DNA of 64,000 bases from Pseudolysinimonas kribbensis (GCF_030161895.1 NZ_BSVB01000001.1:2728001-2792000); one strand, 5' to 3'. Shown: positions 1 through 9,580, counted from the first letter of the stretch. Notes: a model not told the origin generated them from the letters alone. Made by a program: numbers and translations.

Positions 1-60
1 GAGCTGCCCGTCACCGTCGTCGACCTGCCGTTCTACCGCCGCCCGAAGGAGCACGCATGA
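1..60 (+). CDS. gcvT: Glycine cleavage T protein, C-terminal tail (partial)
   Basis: Only the last 19 codons are present, ending [11 protein letters not shown] and a TGA at 58-60. Aminomethyltransferase GcvT proteins often end with a [13 protein letters not shown] segment, and the frame runs straight into gcvH with an ATGA overlap. That is the usual actinobacterial gcvT-gcvH-gcvP order. The rest of the gene lies upstream of the window. The call rests mainly on this short tail plus context. Confidence 0.75.
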   Translation, partial: ELPVTVVDLPFYRRPKEHA

Positions 61-413
61 CCCGCCAGTACACCTCCGATCACGAGTGGGTGGAGGTCGA
101 CGGCGACATCGCGACCGTCGGCATCACCCGCTACGCCGCCGACAAGCTCGGCGATGTCGTCTACGTCGACCTGCCGAAGCCGGGCGCGACCGTCACGGCG
201 AGCACCGTCGTGGGCGAGATCGAGTCGACCAAGTCGGTGGGCGAGCTCTTCGCGCCCGTCGACGGTGAGGTCGTCGAGGCCAACCAGGCCGTCGTCGACG
301 ACCCCGGCTCGATCAACGCGGATGCCGACGCGGCCTGGCTCATCCGGGTGCGGTTCACGTCGCTGCCGGAGCTGCTCTCCGCCGACCAGTACGCGGAGCT
401 GACCGCCGAATGA
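57..413 (+). CDS. gcvH: Glycine cleavage system H protein
   Basis: This 118-residue protein is the lipoyl carrier that shuttles the aminomethyl group of glycine between GcvP and GcvT. The lipoylation motif [15 protein letters not shown] is intact, with the modified lysine at about residue 59. Length is normal for the family. The ATG at 57 overlaps the gcvT stop (ATGA), implying translational coupling. Its own stop, at 411-413, forms another ATGA (410-413), which looks like the former start of gcvP; see the direct repeat 419-561. Confidence 0.96.
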   Translation: MTRQYTSDHEWVEVDGDIATVGITRYAADKLGDVVYVDLPKPGATVTASTVVGEIESTKSVGELFAPVDGEVVEANQAVVDDPGSINADADAAWLIRVRFTSLPELLSADQYAELTAE

Positions 414-453
414 CCGGATTCGCCGACCGCCACATCGCGCGCTGGAGCTGAAA

Positions 454-477
454 GCGAAGGCCATTTCTGGCCTTCGC
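454..477. repeat. REP-like hairpin, 10-bp stem with TTTC loop (copy 1)
   Basis: GCGAAGGCCA at 454-463 pairs perfectly with TGGCCTTCGC at 468-477 around the loop TTTC. The same architecture recurs at 15770-15793, with one base pair changed from C-G to T-A. It may act as a terminator or attenuator between gcvH and gcvP, but no U-tract follows, so a dispersed palindromic repeat is also possible. Confidence 0.7.
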
Positions 478-490
478 CGCGACGCCAGCG

Positions 491-513
491 CCGACGCCCG
501 TCTCGGGCGTCGG
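491..513. terminator. Hairpin before gcvP (10-bp stem, 3-nt loop)
   Basis: CCGACGCCCG (491-500) and CGGGCGTCGG (504-513) form a perfect stem around TCT, followed by GAAAAC. It lies just upstream of the gcvP ribosome binding site (GGAGAAGAGA, 521-530). It could attenuate gcvP expression or stabilise processed mRNA. Role is inferred from structure only. Confidence 0.45.
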
Positions 514-530
514 GAAAACGGGAGAAGAGA

Positions 531-3386
531 TTGACTGATTTGTTCGCCGACCGCCACATCGGAACGGATGCGGCGGCGCAGCGCACCATGCTCGCCGCCA
601 TCGGGTACGACAGCATCGAGGCGCTCATGGATGCCGCGGTGCCGCCCGGCATCCGGATCACCGAGGACGACACGACCCTCCCGCCGGCCGCGACCGAGCG
701 CGAGACGCTCGCCGAGCTGCGCGAGCTGGCCTCCCGCAACCGCGTGCGCACGCCGATGATCGGGCTCGGATACCACGGCACGATCACGCCGAGCGTCATC
801 CAGCGGGGCGTGCTCGAGAATCCGAGCTGGTACACGGCGTACACGCCGTACCAGCCCGAGATCTCGCAGGGGCGCCTCGAGGCGCTGCTCAACTTCCAGA
901 CGATGGTCGCCGACCTGACGGGGCTCGCCACGGCGAACGCCTCGATGCTCGACGAGTCGACCGCGGTCGTCGAGGGGATGCTGCTGGCCCGCCGCGCGTC
1001 CGGCTCGGCCTCGAACGTCTTCCTGGTCGATGCCGACGCCCTCCCGCAGACCAAGCGGCTCCTCGCCCACCGCGCCGAGGCCGTCGGCATCGTGCTGCAC
1101 GAGACCCCTTCGACCTCGACCCGCCGCCCGCCGATCTGGACGTGTTCGGCGCCTTCATCCAGTACCCCGGCGCCTCGGGGCGGGTGTGGGATCCCTCACG
1201 CGTCATCGAGGCGGTGCACGCCCAGGGCGGCCTCGCGGTCGTCGCCGCCGACCTGCTCGCGCTCACCCTTCTCACGAGCCCGGGCGAGCTCGGCGCCGAC
1301 GTCGCCGTGGGCACGAGCCAGCGCTTCGGCGTGCCGCTCGGCTTCGGCGGCCCGCACGCCGGGTACCTGGCCGTGCGCGCCGGTCTGGAGCGGCAGCTGC
1401 CCGGCCGGCTGGTCGGCGTGAGCCAGGATGCCGACGGCTATCCGGCATACCGGCTCAGTCTGCAGACCCGCGAGCAGCACATCCGGCGCGAGAAGGCGAC
1501 GAGCAACATCTGCACGGCGCAGGTGCTGCTCGCCGTGATGGCGTCGATGTACGCGGTGTACCACGGCCCGCAGGGCCTCAGGGCGATCGCGCACCGCGTC
1601 AACCGGCTCGCCCGGTTGCTCGCCGACGCGCTCGCCGCCGCCGGCCTCGAGCCCGTGCACGGCGCCTACTTCGACACGCTCACCCTCGCGGTCCCGGGGC
1701 ATGCCGACGCCGTCGTCGCCAATGCGGCGGAGCTCGGCATCGACCTGCGCCGCGTCGACGGCGACGTGGTCGGCGTCACCCTCGACGAGACGACGACCGA
1801 GCACGACGTGCTCGCCGTGCTCGCGGCGGTGCTCGGCGACGACGCGCCCGACGGCCTCGGGTTCAAGCCGGTCGCCCGCGGCATCCCGCCGGAGCTCGCC
1901 CGCACGAGCGCGTACCTGACGCATCCGGTCTTCCAGACCCACCGCTCCGAGACGGCGATGATGCGCTACCTGAAGTACCTCGCGGACAAGGACTACGCGC
2001 TCGACCGCGGCATGATCCCGCTGGGCTCCTGCACCATGAAACTCAACGCGGCCACCGAGATGGCCGCGATCACGTGGCCGGAGTTCGCCGACATCCACCC
2101 GTTCGCGCCCGAGGACTCCACGCGCGGCTACCTCGACCTCATCCACCAGCTCGAGGACTGGCTCGCCCAGGTGACCGGCTACGACGAGGTGTCGCTGCAG
2201 CCGAACGCCGGATCGCAGGGCGAGCTGGCCGGGCTGCTCGCGATCCGGGGCTACCACCGCGCCAACGGCGACGACGGGCGCACGGTGTGCCTCATCCCGC
2301 AGAGCGCCCACGGCACCAACGCGGCGAGCGCCGTGCTGGCCGGCATGCGCGTGGTCGTGGTCGCCACCGACGAGCTCGGCAACGTCGACCTCGACGACCT
2401 GCGGGCGAAGGTCGCGGAGCACGCCGACGACCTCGCGGCGCTCATGGTCACCTACCCGTCGACGCACGGGGTGTACGAGCACGAGATCGCACGCATCGCG
2501 GATGCCGTGCACGACGCCGGCGGGCAGGTCTACGTCGACGGCGCCAACCTCAATGCGCTGCTCGGCTACGCCCGGTTCGGCGACTTCGGCGGCGACGTCT
2601 CGCACCTCAACCTGCACAAGACGTTCTGCATCCCCCACGGCGGCGGCGGCCCCGGCGTGGGCCCCGTCGCCGCGAAGGCGCACCTCGCCCCGTACCTCCC
2701 GGGCATGAGCGGGTCGAGTAGCGGCGGAGCCGCGTATCGAGACCCCCACGCGAACCCCGTCAGCGCGGCGCCGTACGGCAGCCCCGGCATCCTGCCCATC
2801 ACCTGGTCGTACATCCGGATGATGGGGTCGGACGGGCTGAAGTCCGCGACCGGCGCCGCGGTGCTCGCCGCCAACTACGTCGCGGCCCGGCTGCGCGAGC
2901 ACTACCCGATCCTCTTCTCCGGAGAACACGGCCTCGTCGCGCACGAGTGCATCCTGGATCTGCGGCCGCTGCGCGAGAACTCCGGAGTAACGGTGGATGA
3001 CGTGGCCAAGCGCCTCATCGACTACGGCTTCCACGCGCCCACGATGTCGTTCCCGGTCGCGGGCACGCTCATGGTGGAGCCGACCGAGAGCGAGGACCTC
3101 GCGGAGCTCGACCGCTTCATCGAGGCCATGATCGCCATCCGGGCCGAGGCGGATGCCGTGGCCGCGGGGAGTGGCCGGCCTCCGACAACCCGCTCGTCAA
3201 CGCGCCGCATACGGCGGAGGTCGCCGTGGCGACCGAGTGGACCCACCCGTACGCGCGGGAGACCGCGGTGTACCCGGTGCCCGGGCTCGTGCATCGCAAG
3301 TACTGGCCGCCGGTGCGCCGGATCGACCAGGCCTACGGCGACCGCAACCTGTTCTGCGCCTGCCCCCGGTGGAGGCGTTCGCTTAG
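531..3386 (+). CDS. gcvP: Glycine dehydrogenase (decarboxylating), P protein; three apparent sequencing frameshifts
   Basis: GcvP is the PLP enzyme that decarboxylates glycine and loads the aminomethyl group onto GcvH. The TTG at 531 is chosen because GGAGAAGAGA directly precedes it and the protein begins [11 protein letters not shown]. The PLP lysine is in [18 protein letters not shown], about residue 697. Continuity needs one extra base at 1105-1108 (C4), 3166-3169 (G4) and 3363-3367 (C5). With these restored the product is 952 residues, normal for the family, ending NLFCACPPVEAFA. A palindrome at 2712-2744 adds [12 protein letters not shown] in a loop before [11 protein letters not shown] regard the gene as functional and the frame breaks as read errors. 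Confidence 0.95.
2712..2744. repeat. REP-like palindrome inserted in frame in gcvP
   Basis: These 33 bases (11 codons) run from GGTCGAGTAGCGGC through GGA to GCCGCGTATCGAGACC. The ends GGTC/GACC and the inner GCGGC/GCCGC pair. I recall near-identical GTCTCGATACGCGGCT-type palindromes as common intergenic repeats in Microbacteriaceae, but could not check this. It occupies a loop that varies between GcvP proteins, so the reading frame and active site are preserved. Confidence 0.6.
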
Positions 3387-3393
3387 CCGCGGG

Positions 3394-3915
3394 TCAGGCG
3401 GGGGCGGGGAGGGCGAACGCGCCGCCTGAGGGCGCGGGGAAGAGTCGGAGGATCTGCTCGCGGATCTCGTCGGCCTTGCGGAAGCTCAGCCCCATCATGG
3501 CGACGTGCTTCCACTGCACCACGCCGCCCGCATCGACGATGAAGATGGAGCGGCGCGTCAGCATGCCGCCGAGGGTCGAGACGCCGTAGGTCTTCGCGAC
3601 CCCGTCACGGGAGTCGGCCAGCAGCGGGAAGGTCAGGCCCTGCTTGCGCGCGAACTCCTCGTGGCTCTCGACGCCCTGCAGGCTGATGCCCCACACCTGC
3701 GCGCCGAGCGCGTCGAAGCCGGAGAAGTTGTCCTGGTAGCTGCACAGCTGCTCCGTGCAGACCTTGCTCTGGTCGAGGGGGTAGAAGGCCAGCACGATCG
3801 GATGCCCGCGCTCCTTCGAGAGGCGGAAGGGCATCCGGTGCACCTCGCCGTCGACGACCTGGATGCCGGGGAGCACGAAATCGGGCGCGACGTCCCCGAT
3901 GTCCACGGCCCCCAT
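3394..3915 (-). CDS. Peroxiredoxin (AhpC/TSA or BCP type)
   Basis: The 173-residue thioredoxin-fold protein reduces peroxides in the cytoplasm. The peroxidatic cysteine is C53 in [14 protein letters not shown]58 lies five residues later and could be the resolving cysteine. The N-terminal APDFVLPG and FYPLDQ motifs are typical, although the usual P-x-x-x-T/S-x-x-C pattern appears as PLDQSKVC. It converges on gcvP with a 7-bp gap. The ATG start is at 3915. Subclass is not certain. Confidence 0.88.
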   Translation of the reverse strand: MGAVDIGDVAPDFVLPGIQVVDGEVHRMPFRLSKERGHPIVLAFYPLDQSKVCTEQLCSYQDNFSGFDALGAQVWGISLQGVESHEEFARKQGLTFPLLADSRDGVAKTYGVSTLGGMLTRRSIFIVDAGGVVQWKHVAMMGLSFRKADEIREQILRLFPAPSGGAFALPAPA

Positions 3916-3946
3916 GCCGAAATCCTACGTGCTGACCGGTGCGCGT

Positions 3947-4747
3947 TCAGTGGCCGCTCACACCGAACAGCGATGGGAACGTCGTCGCCGCCCACGCGTA
4001 ACCCACGAAGACCACCGCGTCGATGAGGAAGTGCGCGACGACGAACGGCAGCACCCGCTTCACCCGCGTGTAGAGCCACCCGAAGATCAGGCCCATGACG
4101 AGGTTGCCCGCGAACCCGCCCCACCCCTGGTACAGGTGGTAGCTGCCGCGCACGAGGGCCGCGGTCAGGATGATGGCCCACCGGTTCCAGCCGAGGCTGC
4201 CGAGTCGGTCGTAGAGGAAGCCCAGCACCACGAGCTCCTCCTGCAGTCCCGATCGCAGGGCGGACAGCAGCAGGACGGGCACCGTCCACCAGTAGGGCGC
4301 GAGACCGGATGCGTCGACGCCCACCGCGAAGCCGAGTTGCCGCGCGAGGACGTAGACGCCGATCCCGCCCGCGCCGATCACCAGGGCGAGGCCGAGCGCC
4401 CACAGGGGATCGGATGCGCGCGGTCGTACGACGCCGAGCCGACCGAGGTGCGGCCGGGCCGAGCTCCACACGAAGTAGCCGGCAAGCACGACCGGCGCCA
4501 GCGAGAAGGCGATGTCGAGCAGCTGATAGGTGAGATCGATGTACTGCCGTGCGCTCTGGGTGGGGTTCAGCGTCGTGGTCTGGCCGGCGAGACCGCCGGG
4601 CCGGGTGGCGTAGTCGATCAGCGACACGATCGCGTAGATCGCCGACTGTCCGAGGCCGAGCCCCAGCACGAGGACGATCTGCCACCAGATACGCCCCTTG
4701 TCGGACCTCGACAAGACGGGGGCGGTCACGTCACCGATCGTAGGCAT
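3947..4747 (-). CDS. CPBP family intramembrane metalloprotease (Abi/CAAX type)
   Basis: This 266-residue integral membrane protein has about seven hydrophobic helices. The CPBP signature is present: EE in SGLQEELVVLGFLYDR (about residues 171-186), a histidine in RGSYHLYQG and another in VVAHFLID. Family members are glutamate/histidine metalloproteases in membranes; some give bacteriocin immunity or process prenylated or membrane substrates. Here there is no bacteriocin gene nearby, so the substrate is unknown. It ends 31 bp upstream of the peroxiredoxin start and may be cotranscribed with it. Confidence 0.85.
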   Translation of the reverse strand: MPTIGDVTAPVLSRSDKGRIWWQIVLVLGLGLGQSAIYAIVSLIDYATRPGGLAGQTTTLNPTQSARQYIDLTYQLLDIAFSLAPVVLAGYFVWSSARPHLGRLGVVRPRASDPLWALGLALVIGAGGIGVYVLARQLGFAVGVDASGLAPYWWTVPVLLLSALRSGLQEELVVLGFLYDRLGSLGWNRWAIILTAALVRGSYHLYQGWGGFAGNLVMGLIFGWLYTRVKRVLPFVVAHFLIDAVVFVGYAWAATTFPSLFGVSGH

Positions 4748-4887
4748 CCTCGGGGACGCATATCCGCCACGGCGCCGATTCCACGCGCATGATTCCGTCG
4801 TTGCGCGCCATATCGCTGCACGAATGCGCTAATCGCGCAAGAATTTGCACTCTGCATTTCCGAGATGTAACGATTCCCCTTACGGTT

Positions 4888-4915
4888 TTGGCAACCGTCG
4901 GCCCCCACCTAGGGT
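4888..4915 (+). promoter_or_regulatory. Candidate promoter for the first binding-protein gene
   Basis: TTGGCA (4888-4893) and TAGGGT (4910-4915) are separated by 16 bp, a plausible -35/-10 pair. ACGGTT and AACCGT form a small dyad around the -35 box and could be an operator. The start codon is 68 bp downstream, behind AGGAGGA. The 236-bp space 4748-4983 shows nothing else clear, apart from CTGCATTTCCGAG at about 4852-4864, which resembles part of the 20-bp arm at 23846. Confidence 0.35.
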
Positions 4916-4983
4916 CATGGTGTCAGCGCGGACGCCCCGGACCACTGGTGTGCGCCGCGTCGGTTTTCTGCACAGGAGGAAAA

Positions 4984-6759
4984 TTGCATATCAAACGATT
5001 GGCCGCCATCACAGCGGCCGTCGCGGCAGCCGCGCTGGTCCTGACCGGCTGCTCGGCGGGAGGCGGCTCGGAGGTCGTCAGCGGCACCTCGATCAGCGTG
5101 GCTCAGAACTCGGCCATGACGACGATGAACGCGTTCACCGCGACCAACTACTCGACGTACAACTCGAACCCCGCGTACCTGTACCAGGGGCTCCTGTTCA
5201 ACTACTACGAGCAGACCAAGCTCACCAAGAACACGGCGTTCGGCACGTACAAGAAGCTCTCGAACGACCCGCTCAAGGTGAAGTACACGATCAACGACGG
5301 CGTCAAGTGGACCGACGGCGCGCCCGTCGACGCCGCGGACATGATCCTGGCGTGGGCCTCGAGCATCTCGAAGTACAACGACCCCAAGGGCGTGAACTTC
5401 GGCGGTGTCGCCGCGGGCTCGGGTCTCGACAAGGTCACCAAGACCCCGACGATCGGCGACGACGGACGGTCGATCACCATCACGTTCGACAGCCCCTGGG
5501 TGGACTGGGAGATCCTGCCCTCCATCGCGCCGAACGTGCCCTCGGCGGTCGTCTGGGAGGAGGCCGGTATCGACAAGAAGACCGGCAAGGACGCCCAGAA
5601 CGCGGTCGTGAAGGCGATCAAGGACAACGACACCGCGACACTGAAGAAGCTGGCCAAGGTCTGGAAGAACGGCTTCGACATGACGTCGACGCCGAAGGAC
5701 AAGAAGCTGCTGACGACCTTCGGTCCGTACAAGGTGCAGTCGCTCACCAAGCAGTACGTGACGCTCGTGGCGAACCCGGACTACAACTGGGGTCCGAAGC
5801 CGAAGATCGCGAAGGTCACGATCCGCTTCATCGCGGACCAGACCGCACAGGTGCAGGCCCTCCTGAACGGCGAGCTCAGCGTCCTGTACGGCCAGGCCAC
5901 CGCCGACACGGTGAAGGCGCTTCAGGGGCAGAAGGGTATCGAGTCCACGACCACCCCGACGGCCACCTACGAGCACATCGACCTCACGATGGACCACGGC
6001 GTCTTCTCGCCCGCGGCCTACGGCGGCGACGAGCAGAAGGCGCTCTGGGTGCGTCAGGCGTTCTTGAAGGTCCTTCCCCGTCAGGAGATGCTGACCCGCC
6101 TCATCACGCCGCTCTCGTCCTCGGCGAAGCTCGACGACTCGGCGCTCTTCCTGCCCGGACAGCCCGGCTACGACGACGTCATCAAGTCGAACGGCTCGTC
6201 GGACTACGACAAGGTCGATGTGGAGGGTGCCAAGGCGCTGCTCGCGAAGGCCGGCGTGACCAACCCGGTCGTCAAGTTCGCCTACGCGAACGACAACCCG
6301 CGTCGTGCCAGCGAGTTCCAGCTCACGCAGGCCTCGGCTGCGCAGGCCGGGTTCAAGGTCGTGGATGTCGGCAAGTCCGGTGACGAGTACTTCGGCGCCA
6401 ACGGCCTCGGCTCGGGCAAGTACGACTACGACGCGACCGTGTTCGCGTGGCAGTCGACCTCCGGCGCCGTGACCGGCAACGAGGGTGCGTTCAAGACCAA
6501 GGGCGGCAGCAACTTCCAGGGCTTCTCGAACGCCGACGTGGACAAGCTGTGGGAGTCGATCGAGGGACAGACCACGGATGCCGCGGCGATCCCGGACCTC
6601 AAGAAGATCGACGGCCTGCTCTTCAAGAACGCGGTCACCATGCCGCTGTTCCAGCTGCCGGATGTCTCGGCCTGGTCGTCGAAGATCTCCAACGTCTCCG
6701 ACGCGCCGTACAGCCCGAACATCTTCTGGAACTTCTGGGAGTGGACGGAGAAGAAGTAG
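4984..6759 (+). CDS. ABC transporter family 5 substrate-binding lipoprotein
   Basis: This 591-residue lipoprotein captures oligopeptides or a similar solute (SBP_bac_5, Opp/Dpp-like). The TTG at 4984 is chosen because the strong AGGAGGA site sits just before it and the product begins HIKRLAAITAAVAAAALVLTGC. That is a signal peptide with lipobox LTGC. VKWTDGAPVDAADMILAW is the family signature region. The C-terminal WNFWEWTEKK is matched by WNAWAWKP in the second binding protein at 11951. It heads the importer operon. Ligand cannot be told from sequence; lysine-rich stretches are notable for so GC-rich a genome. Confidence 0.92.
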   Translation: MHIKRLAAITAAVAAAALVLTGCSAGGGSEVVSGTSISVAQNSAMTTMNAFTATNYSTYNSNPAYLYQGLLFNYYEQTKLTKNTAFGTYKKLSNDPLKVKYTINDGVKWTDGAPVDAADMILAWASSISKYNDPKGVNFGGVAAGSGLDKVTKTPTIGDDGRSITITFDSPWVDWEILPSIAPNVPSAVVWEEAGIDKKTGKDAQNAVVKAIKDNDTATLKKLAKVWKNGFDMTSTPKDKKLLTTFGPYKVQSLTKQYVTLVANPDYNWGPKPKIAKVTIRFIADQTAQVQALLNGELSVLYGQATADTVKALQGQKGIESTTTPTATYEHIDLTMDHGVFSPAAYGGDEQKALWVRQAFLKVLPRQEMLTRLITPLSSSAKLDDSALFLPGQPGYDDVIKSNGSSDYDKVDVEGAKALLAKAGVTNPVVKFAYANDNPRRASEFQLTQASAAQAGFKVVDVGKSGDEYFGANGLGSGKYDYDATVFAWQSTSGAVTGNEGAFKTKGGSNFQGFSNADVDKLWESIEGQTTDAAAIPDLKKIDGLLFKNAVTMPLFQLPDVSAWSSKISNVSDAPYSPNIFWNFWEWTEKK

Positions 6760-6765
6760 TCGCGT

Positions 6766-6820
6766 GACGGCCTAGCCGTCGCAGCGGGTCGGGGTCGTGC
6801 CGCAAACGCACGGCCCCGAC
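6766..6820 (+). terminator. Intercistronic hairpin pair after the binding-protein gene
   Basis: GACGGC-CTA-GCCGTC (6766-6780) is followed by a 13-bp stem with one G-T pair, GTCGGGGTCGTGC (6788-6800) against GCACGGCCCCGAC (6808-6820). Hairpins between a binding-protein gene and its permease genes commonly raise the binding protein to permease ratio by partial termination or mRNA protection. That role is inferred here. Confidence 0.5.
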
Positions 6821-6877
6821 TCGCGACCGCCCCCGTCGCGGGTATCGTCCCGCTCACCAGAACAAGGAAGTCCCACC

Positions 6878-8424
6878 GTGGTCTCGTTCATCGTCCGACG
6901 GATCCTGGCATCCCTCGTGGTGCTCTTCGTCGCCTCCTATCTCGTCTACAACCTCGCGGCGAACTCCTCGGACCCCCTCGCCGACCTCCGCAGCTCGACG
7001 CTTCCCACCGCCCAGAAGCACGCCCTCATGGAGCAGCGCATCGCTGCGCTGCAGCTCGACATCCCGCCGTATCTGCGGTACTTCATCTGGTTCGGCGGCA
7101 TCCTCGCCGGCTTCGTCGGCAAGTTCACGCTCGGCGACACGATCGACGGCCAGCACGTGACCGACGCGCTCGGCTCCGCGATGGGCGCGACCCTGCAGCT
7201 GGTCACCACCGCATTCGTCATCGGCCTGATCATCGGCGTGACGATCGGCATCGCGACCGCCCTGCGTATCTACTCGACGTTCGACTACATCACCACGTTC
7301 ATCGCGTTCCTGTTCTTCTCGCTCCCGGTGTTCTGGGTCGCGGTCATGCTCAAGCAGTTCGCGGCCATCAACTTCAACGACTTCCTGTCGAGTCCAGTGA
7401 TCCCACCGCTCTGGATCGGCATCATCGCCGTGGTCTCGGGCGTGGTCTGGATGGGCATCGTCGGGGGCGGCTGGCGCCGGCGGCTCATCGTGTTCGGCGT
7501 CGCCGTCCTCGCGCCGATCGCCGTGCTGACCTTCACGAACCTCACCGGCTGGTTCAAGACCCCTCGCTCGGCCCGGTCGTCACGCCCGCGCTCGCGATCG
7601 GGGCGGCCGTCATCGTCACGGTGCTCTCCACCGGCTGGGCGAACAAGCGCTCCCGGTACACGGCACTCAGCGTCGCGCTCGGCATCGGCCTCGCGCTCTA
7701 CTACCCCCTGCACCTGCTGTTCAACCAGTTCGGCGTCATCAACATCGGCACGGTGCTGCTGCTCATCGCCGTGATGATCGTGCTGGGCGGTGTCGGCGGA
7801 TGGCTCTGGGGCGGGAACGACCGGCGGCCGCAGATCCGCACCGGCGCCATCACGGCGTTCGCGACGATCCTCATCGTGCTGATCGACCGGTTCATGGAGT
7901 CGTGGGGCATCTACTCCGATCAGGTCACCAACGGCCGGCCGATCTCCACCGTCGGGGCGAACACCCCCGACCTCGACGCGGTGTTCTGGATCAACGGGCT
8001 CGACACGTTCTCGCATCTCATCCTGCCGACGACCGCGCTCATCCTGATCTCGGTCGCGAGCTACAGCCGCTACGCGCGGGCCAGCCTGCTCGACGTGCTG
8101 AACCAGGATTACATCCGAACGGCGCGGGCCAAGGGCCTCACGGAGCGCACCGTCGTGATGCGGCACGCGTTCCGCAACGCGCTCATCCCGATCACGACGA
8201 TCATCGCGCTCGACCTCGGCGCGCTCATCAGCGGCGCCGTGCTCACGGAGACCGTCTTCGCCTGGTCGGGCATGGGGGCCCTGTTCGTTCAGGCGCTGCG
8301 CAAGGTGGATGTGAACCCGATCATGGGCTTCTTCCTCGTGACCGCGATCACCGTCATCGTGTTCAACTTCCTCGCCGACATCGTGTACTCGGCGCTCGAC
8401 CCCAGGATCCGGGTGACCGCATGA
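6878..8424 (+). CDS. Oligopeptide/dipeptide ABC permease, DppB type with extra membrane segment; one frameshift
   Basis: Inner-membrane permease of the importer. The GTG at 6878 follows AAGGAAG (6864-6870). One base is missing in the C4 run at 7560-7563; restored length is 515 residues. The N-terminal FIVRRILASLVVLFVASYLVYN is typical DppB. The cytoplasmic EAA-type loop reads RARASLLDVLNQDYIRTARAKG near the C-terminus and contacts the ATPase. Usual DppB proteins have about 310 residues. The extra 200 fall between the two halves and are mostly hydrophobic (roughly residues 180-330). The stop overlaps the next start (ATGA). Confidence 0.9.
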
Positions 8425-9539
8425 CCTTCGGACAGCTCAACGCCGGTTCCAGCGACGTCGGCACGCCCGGCGGCGAGGACCCGCGCAACCTCGCGCTCCA
8501 GAGCGCGGACGGCCTGCTCGAGCAGAACGACGAGGCCTCGATCGAGATGCACGAGGTCGAAGGCCTGAGCCTCGGCCGCATCGTGACCCGGCGCTTTTTC
8601 CGGCATCGCGCCGCGATGATCTGTCTGATCATCCTGGCCATCGTCGTCGTGCTCGCGTTCACGTCGCAGGGCATCGATGCGTTCGGCGTGCAGATCCACG
8701 GCTGGTGGATGTGGACCTACGCCCAGGTGCCCGACGTGATCAACGGCGGCGAGCCGACGCTCTCGCTCGTGCCGTTCAACATCGGCATCCACCCGCTCGG
8801 GCAGGACACCGTGGGGCACGACATGTTCGCGCAGGTCATGCGGGGAACCCAGCAGTCCCTCATGATCGTCTTCCTCGCGGGCATCGTCTCGACGTTCATC
8901 GGCGTCACGCTCGGGTCGATCGCCGGCTACTTCGGCGGCTGGATCGACGCTGTGCTCATGCGCCTGACCGACATCACGATCATCGTGCCGTTCTACCTGA
9001 TCGCCGCGATCGTCGGGCAGACGGTCGGCGGCGCCGGGCCGGCCTTCCTCGGCATCTTCCTCGGTGCGCTGCTCTGGACCACGCTCGCCCGGCTCGTGCG
9101 CGGCGAGGTGCTCGCCCTGCGCGAGCGCGAGTTCGTCGAAGCGGCGAAGGTCGCCGGAGCGTCGGATGCCCGCATCATCTTCCGGCACATCCTGCCGAAC
9201 ACGGTCGGCGTCATCATCGTCTCCGCGACGCTCACCATGTCGGCGACGATCCTCACCGAGGCCGCGATCAGCTTCCTCGGCTTCGGCGTCCGGTCGCCCG
9301 ACACCTCGCTCGGCCTCATCATCAGTCAGTACCAGGCGGCGTTCTCGACCCGGCCCTGGCTGTTCTGGTGGCCCGGCCTGTTCATCGTCGTCATCGCGCT
9401 GACGATCAACTTCATCGGCGACGGGCTGCGCGACGCGTTCGACCCGCGGCAGCGTCGCGGGCTCACCCGCCGCGCGCGCCGCGAGCGGGCGATGGAGGTC
9501 GAGCGGGCCACGGCGGCGGCCGCGGGGAGCGCCTCGTGA
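8421..9539 (+). CDS. Oligopeptide/dipeptide ABC permease, DppC type
   Basis: This 372-residue partner permease starts at an ATG overlapping the previous stop by four bases. A cytoplasmic N-terminal extension of about 55 acidic residues precedes the first helix (ICLIILAIVVVLAF). The EAA loop ALREREFVEAAKVAGASDAR is complete, followed by FRHILPN. A periplasmic segment of about 60 residues between helices 1 and 2 contains HPLGQDTVGHDMFAQVMRG, the normal DppC feature. Together with the 6878 gene it forms the translocation pore. Confidence 0.93.
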   Translation: MTFGQLNAGSSDVGTPGGEDPRNLALQSADGLLEQNDEASIEMHEVEGLSLGRIVTRRFFRHRAAMICLIILAIVVVLAFTSQGIDAFGVQIHGWWMWTYAQVPDVINGGEPTLSLVPFNIGIHPLGQDTVGHDMFAQVMRGTQQSLMIVFLAGIVSTFIGVTLGSIAGYFGGWIDAVLMRLTDITIIVPFYLIAAIVGQTVGGAGPAFLGIFLGALLWTTLARLVRGEVLALREREFVEAAKVAGASDARIIFRHILPNTVGVIIVSATLTMSATILTEAAISFLGFGVRSPDTSLGLIISQYQAAFSTRPWLFWWPGLFIVVIALTINFIGDGLRDAFDPRQRRGLTRRARRERAMEVERATAAAAGSAS

Positions 9540-9580
9540 CGATGCGTCGTCGCGTCGTGACGACGCGCCAGCGCGTCGGA

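Larger units (their letters stand above)
419..561 (+). repeat. 19-bp direct repeat flanking two hairpins between gcvH and gcvP
   Basis: The 19-mer beginning TTCGCCGACCGCC occurs at 419-437 and again at 543-561. The second copy encodes FADRHI, the start of GcvP. The first copy, read from an ATG at 410 that overlaps the gcvH stop, encodes [13 protein letters not shown] and then a stop. It therefore looks like a remnant or duplicate of the gcvP 5' end. The spacer holds the hairpins at 454-477 and 491-513. Confidence 0.8.

Noticed and set aside
414..530. Glycine riboswitch upstream of gcvP
   Set aside because: Position is right, but the conserved glycine-aptamer core sequences are missing; only two simple hairpins are present.
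531..3386. gcvP and other broken genes as pseudogenes
   Set aside because: Breaks fall in G/C runs, each needs exactly one base, all motifs are preserved, and essential genes such as ligA and gatC are affected in the same way.
9551..9567. Dyad CGCGTCGT-G-ACGACGCG after the DppC gene
   Set aside because: A one-base centre cannot form an RNA hairpin with the full stem, and such GC palindromes are frequent here by chance; no function claimed.
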